DNA from: Streptomyces cellulosae
GTDB lineage: Bacteria > Actinomycetota > Actinomycetes > Streptomycetales > Streptomycetaceae
Direction of reading: 5' to 3'
Length of the DNA stretch: 64,000 nt
NCBI RefSeq assembly: GCF_000721105.1
Contig: NZ_JOEV01000039.1
Span: 81,514 to 145,513 of the forward strand
Part shown: one piece after another, positions 59,766 through 64,000 of the stretch
Layout: each line of letters starts with the position of its first letter
Numbering within the stretch: the stretch's first letter is position 1
Notes under the pieces: generated by a model
The model's input: the letters and a program-made list of their open reading frames with translations, nothing else
The model's database searches: none
Told to the model about the DNA's origin: nothing
Made by a program: the position numbers and the translations under genes

Positions 59766-60710
59766 ATGGAACCGGTCATCATCGTCTTGATCATCCTGGT
59801 GGTGTTGGTCTTCATCGCCCTGATCAAGACGATCCAGGTCATCCCGCAGGCGAGCGCCGCGATTGTCGAGCGTTTCGGCCGTTACACGCGGACACTCAAC
59901 GCGGGACTGAACATCGTCGTCCCGTTCATCGACACCATCCGCAACCGCATCGACCTGCGTGAACAAGTCGTGCCGTTCCCGCCCCAGCCAGTGATCACCC
60001 AGGACAACCTGGTCGTCAACATCGACACGGTCATCTACTACCAGGTGACCGACGCCCGGGCCGCGACCTACGAAGTGGCCAGTTACATCCAGGCGATCGA
60101 GCAGCTCACCGTCACCACGCTCCGCAACATCATCGGCGGCATGGACCTGGAGCGGACCCTGACCTCCCGCGAGGAGATCAACGCGGCCCTGCGCGGCGTC
60201 CTCGACGAGGCCACCGGCAAGTGGGGCATCCGGGTAAACCGCGTCGAACTCAAGGCAATCGAGCCGCCGACCTCCATCCAGGACTCGATGGAGAAGCAGA
60301 TGCGCGCCGACCGTGACAAGCGCGCCGCGATCCTCACCGCCGAAGGTACGCGCCAGGCCGCCATCCTCACCGCCGAGGGTGAGAAGCAGTCCCAGATCCT
60401 GCGCGCCGAGGGCGAGGCCAAGGCCGCCGCCCTGCGCGCAGAGGGCGAAGCGCAGGCCGTCCGTACGGTCTTCGAGGCCATCCACGCCGGCGACCCGGAC
60501 CAGAAGCTCCTCTCCTACCAGTACCTCCAGATGCTCCCGAAGATCGCCGAGGGAGACGCCAACAAGCTCTGGATCGTCCCCAGCGAGATCGGCGACGCCC
60601 TCAAGGGCCTGTCCGGTGCCATGGGCAACTTCGGCGGCATGGGCGGCGGTTCGGGCGGCGGCGGCAACAGCGGCGGCACGGAACGCCGCGAGAAGCCGTC
60701 GATCGACTGA
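59766..60710 (+). CDS. SPFH/band 7 membrane protein (QmcA/stomatin-like)
   Basis: The protein has 314 residues. One N-terminal helix (VIIVLIILVVLVFIALI) anchors it. The SPFH domain runs from QASAAIVERFGRYTRTLNAG to ADRDKRAAIL, followed by helical repeats (ILTAEGTRQAAILTAEGEKQ, then RAEGEAKAAAL) and a Gly-rich tail. Such proteins form large membrane rings that organise proteins or lipids. It is the partner of nfeD. Confidence 0.94.
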   Translation: MEPVIIVLIILVVLVFIALIKTIQVIPQASAAIVERFGRYTRTLNAGLNIVVPFIDTIRNRIDLREQVVPFPPQPVITQDNLVVNIDTVIYYQVTDARAATYEVASYIQAIEQLTVTTLRNIIGGMDLERTLTSREEINAALRGVLDEATGKWGIRVNRVELKAIEPPTSIQDSMEKQMRADRDKRAAILTAEGTRQAAILTAEGEKQSQILRAEGEAKAAALRAEGEAQAVRTVFEAIHAGDPDQKLLSYQYLQMLPKIAEGDANKLWIVPSEIGDALKGLSGAMGNFGGMGGGSGGGGNSGGTERREKPSID

Positions 60711-60729
60711 CGCCCGCCAGAAACGACCG

Positions 60730-60780
60730 TTCCCCGCACCCCCTCAGGGGCGCGGGGAACCGCGCGGCCGGCCACGAACC
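60730..60780. repeat. Dispersed Streptomyces repeat with hairpin, between convergent genes
   Basis: The stem ttccccgc/gcggggaa (60730-60737 and 60752-60759) continues after one mismatch as cccc/gggg. The tail (aaccgcgcggccggccacgaacc) is, from memory, a common Streptomyces interspersed sequence at gene ends. It lies between the convergent SPFH and HNH genes and can serve as a bidirectional terminator. Confidence 0.6.
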
Positions 60781-60807
60781 ACCCACAGCCGCCGAACAAC
60801 CGCAGCC

Positions 60808-61314
60808 TTACGCCGCGTCTCGCGCCAGCCAGTCCGGCAGAGCCTCCAGGTCACCACGCCCGAGCGACAACAGCATCGCGTCCGCCGGCGTCGGCTCGAA
60901 CGGCTCCCGCAGCAACGGCATCCCCGCCTGCTCCGGAGTCCGGTTCGCCTTGCGGTGGTTGTCCTCCGCGCACGAGGCCACCGTGTTCAGCCAGGTGTCC
61001 TGACCACCCTGCGACCGCGGCACCACGTGGTCCACGGTCGTCGCCCGCCGGCCGCAGTACGCGCACCTGTGCCGGTCCCGCACCAGAACGCCCCGCCTCG
61101 ACCACGGGGCTTGTCTTCGGAAGGGCACCCTCACATACCTGCACAGCCTGATCACCCGGGGCGCCGGTATGTCGACCTCGGCTCCCCGCATACGCAGTTC
61201 GGGGTGGGACTGCTCGACGACGGCCTTGTCCTGAAGCACCAGAACGACGGCTCGGTTCAACGTCACCGTCGACAGCGGCTCGAAGCTCGCGTTCAGCACC
61301 AACGTGTCCCGCAT
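60808..61314 (-). CDS. HNH endonuclease family protein
   Basis: This encodes 168 residues from ATG at 61314 with gggagg upstream. The N-terminus (VLNASFEPLSTVTLNRAVVL) and the HNH core (RCAYCGRRATTVDHVVPRSQ, then CAEDNHRKAN) match a conserved actinobacterial HNH family. The zinc/metal Cys and His residues are complete. Its DNA target is unknown; it is conserved beyond mobile elements, so a housekeeping role is likely. Confidence 0.92.
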   Translation of the reverse strand: MRDTLVLNASFEPLSTVTLNRAVVLVLQDKAVVEQSHPELRMRGAEVDIPAPRVIRLCRYVRVPFRRQAPWSRRGVLVRDRHRCAYCGRRATTVDHVVPRSQGGQDTWLNTVASCAEDNHRKANRTPEQAGMPLLREPFEPTPADAMLLSLGRGDLEALPDWLARDAA

Positions 61315-61411
61315 GACCAGCCCACCTCCCGTGTGCACCCGCCCACCCCTCGGCGGACTGGGATCAACTCTGGCCGGGCACGCCGAGATGGACAACGAAA
61401 TAAAAAGTGCC

Positions 61412-61441
61412 CGCCCCTGATCACTTCCAAGACCAGGGGCG
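61412..61441 (-). terminator. Intrinsic terminator with U-tract after the YbhB-like gene
   Basis: Arms cgcccctg (61412-61419) and caggggcg (61434-61441) enclose a 14-nt loop. On the minus strand it is followed within a few bases by actttttattt, a clear U-tract, which is unusual for Streptomyces. Confidence 0.8.
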
Positions 61442-61460
61442 AGCAAACGTTCCATGAACC

Positions 61461-62000
61461 TCAGCCTTCGGCGGGCACCTCGTACTCGCCGATCAACTGC
61501 GCACGCGCGAGGGTGTGGAACCGCAGATTGAAGCCCACGAAGGCGGGCGTGGCCTCCGCGTCCGGACCGAGCTTCTCCTGGTCCACGGCGTACACCGTGA
61601 ACACATACCGGTGCGGTCCGTCCCCGGGCGGCGGCGCGGCGCCACCGAAGTCCTTCGTCCCGTAGTCGTTGCGCGCCTGTACGGCGCCCTCCGGCAGCCC
61701 CTCGAACTTGCCGCTGCCCGCGCCCGCCGGCAGCTCGGTCACCGAGGCCGGGATGTCGAACACGACCCAGTGCCAGAACCCGCTGCCCGTCGGGGCGTCC
61801 GGGTCGTAGCAGGTCACGGCGAAGCTCTTGGTCTCGGGCGGAAAGCCCTCCCACCGCAGCTGCGGTGAGGTGTTGCCGGCCGCGTGGACCTGAGCGTCCT
61901 TGAGTGCCGCGCCCTGAGCGACGTCCTCGCTCGCGACCGTGAACGACGGCACGGGCGGATGGAAGTCGTGGGGGAGCGGCCGCCTCTTGAGCTCGGTCAC
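61461..62000 (-). CDS. YbhB/YbcL family (PEBP-like) protein
   Basis: The protein has 179 residues from GTG with AGGAGG seven bases upstream. The PEBP fold motifs are [40 protein letters not shown] and [15 protein letters not shown]. Members bind small anionic ligands; a kinase-inhibitor role is known only from eukaryotic relatives. It has no signal peptide. Confidence 0.93.
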   Translation of the reverse strand: MTELKRRPLPHDFHPPVPSFTVASEDVAQGAALKDAQVHAAGNTSPQLRWEGFPPETKSFAVTCYDPDAPTGSGFWHWVVFDIPASVTELPAGAGSGKFEGLPEGAVQARNDYGTKDFGGAAPPPGDGPHRYVFTVYAVDQEKLGPDAEATPAFVGFNLRFHTLARAQLIGEYEVPAEG

Positions 62001-62043
62001 CTCGGTACCTCCTGACAGATGACTGGAATCAGCAGTTCCGAGC

Positions 62044-62826
62044 CTAGAACCAGTTGCGCTTGCTGCCGACCTCGGCCAGCCACTGGTTGAGGTACGCCGC
62101 CCAGTCGGTGCTCTGGTAGTCGTGCAGACCCACCTGGAACGAGCGGAAGGTGTCGCTGCCCTCGCTGAACAGACCCGGCTTCTTGTCCATCTCCAGGATG
62201 ACGTCCATCGCGTTCCCGTCGGCGACGAAGCTCAGCTCGACCTGGTTCAGCCCGCGGTACTGCTGCGGCGGAAGGAACTCGATCTCCTGGTAGAAGGGCA
62301 GCTTCTGCCGCGTGCCCCGGATGTGGCCGCGCTCCATGTCCGCGTTCTTGAAACGGAAGCCCAGCTGGATGAAGCCGTCCAGGATGGCCTTCTGCGCGGG
62401 CAGCGGGTGCACGTTGACGGGGTCCAGGTCACCGGAGTCCACCGCACGCGCGATCTCGAGCTCCGTGGACACCCCGATGTGCATCCCCGGCAGCGGGTGC
62501 CCGTCGATCGTCGTGATCGGCGTCTCCCACGGGATCTCCAGTCCGAACGGCACCACGTGCACCGCCTGGGCCTTCAGCTCGAAGGCACCGCCGAGCCGCT
62601 GCTTGGCGAACTCGATGTCCTGCCTGTACTCCTGGTCGCCGCTCTCCACCTCGACCTTGGCCTGCAGACCGACCGACAGCCCCTCGATCTGCTGGTCGAC
62701 GGACCCGCCCTGGATCCGCACCTCACCCTGGACGACACCCCCCGGCACGACGTTGACCTCGGTCAGCACCGTCTCCACCGAAGCCCCGCCGGCCCCCAGG
62801 CTCGCGAGCAGCTTCTTGAACGCCAT
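62044..62826 (-). CDS. Spo0M-like sporulation protein
   Basis: This encodes 260 residues from ATG at 62826 with gggag upstream. The arrestin-like Spo0M fold is recognised by the start [20 protein letters not shown], then [10 protein letters not shown] and [17 protein letters not shown]. Spo0M proteins influence sporulation in Bacillus and cell-shape or development in relatives. There are no membrane segments. Confidence 0.9.
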   Translation of the reverse strand: MAFKKLLASLGAGGASVETVLTEVNVVPGGVVQGEVRIQGGSVDQQIEGLSVGLQAKVEVESGDQEYRQDIEFAKQRLGGAFELKAQAVHVVPFGLEIPWETPITTIDGHPLPGMHIGVSTELEIARAVDSGDLDPVNVHPLPAQKAILDGFIQLGFRFKNADMERGHIRGTRQKLPFYQEIEFLPPQQYRGLNQVELSFVADGNAMDVILEMDKKPGLFSEGSDTFRSFQVGLHDYQSTDWAAYLNQWLAEVGSKRNWF

Positions 62827-63018
62827 GTCTCTCCCTCTCCAGGCGACTCCAGGCGACCGGCAGCGCGCCGCCTGTTCCGTCGTCCCGCTTCTGCGTGTGG
62901 ATCCTTGATCCCTAGAAACGCGATCCGGTCGCGGCCGGTTCCGCGTCCTCACCCTGGCAAGGCGAACGCCCCCGCACCACCCCGTCACGACCACCCGTCT
63001 GGACTACCCTCGGACGGC

Positions 63019-63669
63019 ATGATCGCGAGCCCCGACCGTACGCCCCTGCCCAGAGAGTTCTTCGACCGCCCCGTACTGCAGGTCGCCCCCGACCTGCTCG
63101 GCCGACTGCTCGTGCGTTCCACCCCGGACGGTCCGATCACCCTGCGCCTGACAGAGGTCGAGGCCTACGACGGCCCGAACGACCCCGGATCGCACGCCTT
63201 CCGCGGCCGCACGGCCCGCAATGACGTGATGTTCGGTCCCCCCGGACACGTGTACGTCTACTTCACCTATGGCATGTGGTTCTGCATGAACCTGGTGTGC
63301 GGCCGCCCAGGCACGGCGAGCGCGGTCCTGCTCCGCGCCGGCGAGATCGTCGAGGGCGCCGAACTGGCCCGCACCCGTCGACTCTCGGCCCGCAACGACA
63401 AGGAACTGGCCAAAGGCCCGGCCCGCTTGGCCACGGCGCTGGGCGTGGACCGAGCCCTGGACGGCACGGACGCCTGTGCCCTTGGCGAGACGCCGTTGAA
63501 GATCCTCAGCGGCACCCCGGTCGCCTCCGACCAGGTACGCAACGGTCCCCGCACCGGCGTTGCCGGTGAGGGCGGCAGCGGAGAGGTCCACCCGTGGCGC
63601 TTCTGGATCGCCAACGACCCGACGGTGAGCCCCTATCGGGCCCACGTACCGAGGCGGCGCCGAAGTTGA
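63019..63669 (+). CDS. DNA-3-methyladenine glycosylase (AAG/MPG family)
   Basis: The protein has 216 residues from ATG at 63019. The AAG signatures are [19 protein letters not shown] (catalytic Glu in VEAY), [19 protein letters not shown] and [15 protein letters not shown]. It removes alkylated purines in base-excision repair. The ending [19 protein letters not shown] is usual. Confidence 0.95.
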   Translation: MIASPDRTPLPREFFDRPVLQVAPDLLGRLLVRSTPDGPITLRLTEVEAYDGPNDPGSHAFRGRTARNDVMFGPPGHVYVYFTYGMWFCMNLVCGRPGTASAVLLRAGEIVEGAELARTRRLSARNDKELAKGPARLATALGVDRALDGTDACALGETPLKILSGTPVASDQVRNGPRTGVAGEGGSGEVHPWRFWIANDPTVSPYRAHVPRRRRS

Positions 63670-64000
63670 CGCGCCCAGGGCAGGAGCGTAATGTGGCCCG
63701 AGCCGCTGAACCGGGTACGGCAATCGCCAGCAGCCGGAGCGGCCAACCCACTACCTACGACTCCCTCCAGCGAGGGCGAGTTCGACGTGCCCGCACGTCT
63801 GAATTCGGAACTCGCGGAACTCGATTATGAGTTGGCTCGGGAATCGGCTAACGTAGTGAATGTCGAAAGGCCGACAGCGAAAGCCCAAGCCTTCGGCAGA
63901 TCCCGCCGACAGGGAATCGGATCAAGAAAACGATCTGATAGAGTCGGAAACGCAAGACCGAAGGGAAGCGCCCGGAGGAAAGCCACGAGAGAGTCTCTCG
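63670..64000 (+). promoter_or_regulatory. Putative leader and promoter region of an rRNA operon (16S gene beyond window)
   Basis: There is no protein gene in these 331 bases. From about 63840 the GC content drops and the last 110 bases (gaaacgcaagaccgaaggg and cccggaggaaagcc) match, from memory, the leader just before 16S rRNA in Streptomyces. A possible promoter is TTGGCT (63832-63837) with TAGTGA (63854-63859), 16 bp apart. The rRNA gene itself is not reached. Confidence 0.7.

Noticed and set aside
1..64000. tRNA genes, CRISPR arrays, insertion sequences and integrases
   Set aside because: I found no cloverleaf, no regularly spaced identical repeats with unique spacers, and no transposase or integrase motifs. 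The tandem arrays seen have no spacers.

Overview
The window is chromosomal DNA from a Streptomyces. The evidence is very high GC with a strong G/C third-codon bias, frequent GTG and TTG starts, ATGA/GTGA stop-start overlaps, a chaplin gene, a streptophobe-family protein, a WhiJ-like regulator/DUF397 pair, and a gene order that agrees with what I remember of the S. coelicolor core around chpE, serB, fabI-fabG, tyrS and moaA. The right end runs into what looks like the leader of a ribosomal RNA operon.

Layout. 1-6 kb: the 3' part of cstA with ybdD, SURF1, a small zinc-type protein, a DEDDh exonuclease with a BRCT domain, a VIT/Ccc1 transporter and a CopD-like membrane protein. 6-11 kb: a CoA-transferase and two tandem subtilases. 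11-20 kb: a DUF485-acetate symporter pair, moaA, small proteins, tyrS and the tldD-tldE pair.

20.2-39.3 kb is an accessory defence island. It holds a three-gene overlapping operon: a 1748-residue DUF1998-type helicase, a DrmD-like SNF2 helicase and a 1472-residue Eco57I-type N6-adenine methyltransferase. Next come a WhiJ-like regulatory cassette (DUF397, XRE/Scr1, HATPase), an mcrB-mcrC pair, and a Phd/VapC toxin-antitoxin pair. The operon resembles DISARM but has a fused helicase/DUF1998 protein and no recognisable DrmC. About 1.3 kb inside the methyltransferase gene has lost the host codon bias, starting just after the NPPW motif, as expected if the DNA-recognition region had been swapped in from a donor of lower GC.

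39.4-46.4 kb returns to core genes: fabG-fabI (type II fatty-acid synthesis), a secreted protein, a 15/14-bp minisatellite, a FadR-type regulator divergent from an MFS transporter with a 38-residue partner peptide, sixA and serB. 46.5-56.8 kb: streptophobe protein, an FHA-ABC transporter fusion, a transglycosylase, queA-SDR, a two-component system, and chpE. A frameshifted second chaplin and a LysM-like remnant lie just after chpE. 57.3-63.7 kb: a hypothetical protein, ABC ATPase, NfeD and SPFH membrane proteins, HNH nuclease, YbhB-like protein, Spo0M-like protein and 3-methyladenine glycosylase, then the putative rrn leader.

All function calls come from reading motifs and from family knowledge; no database search was run. 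Statements about S. coelicolor gene order are from memory.
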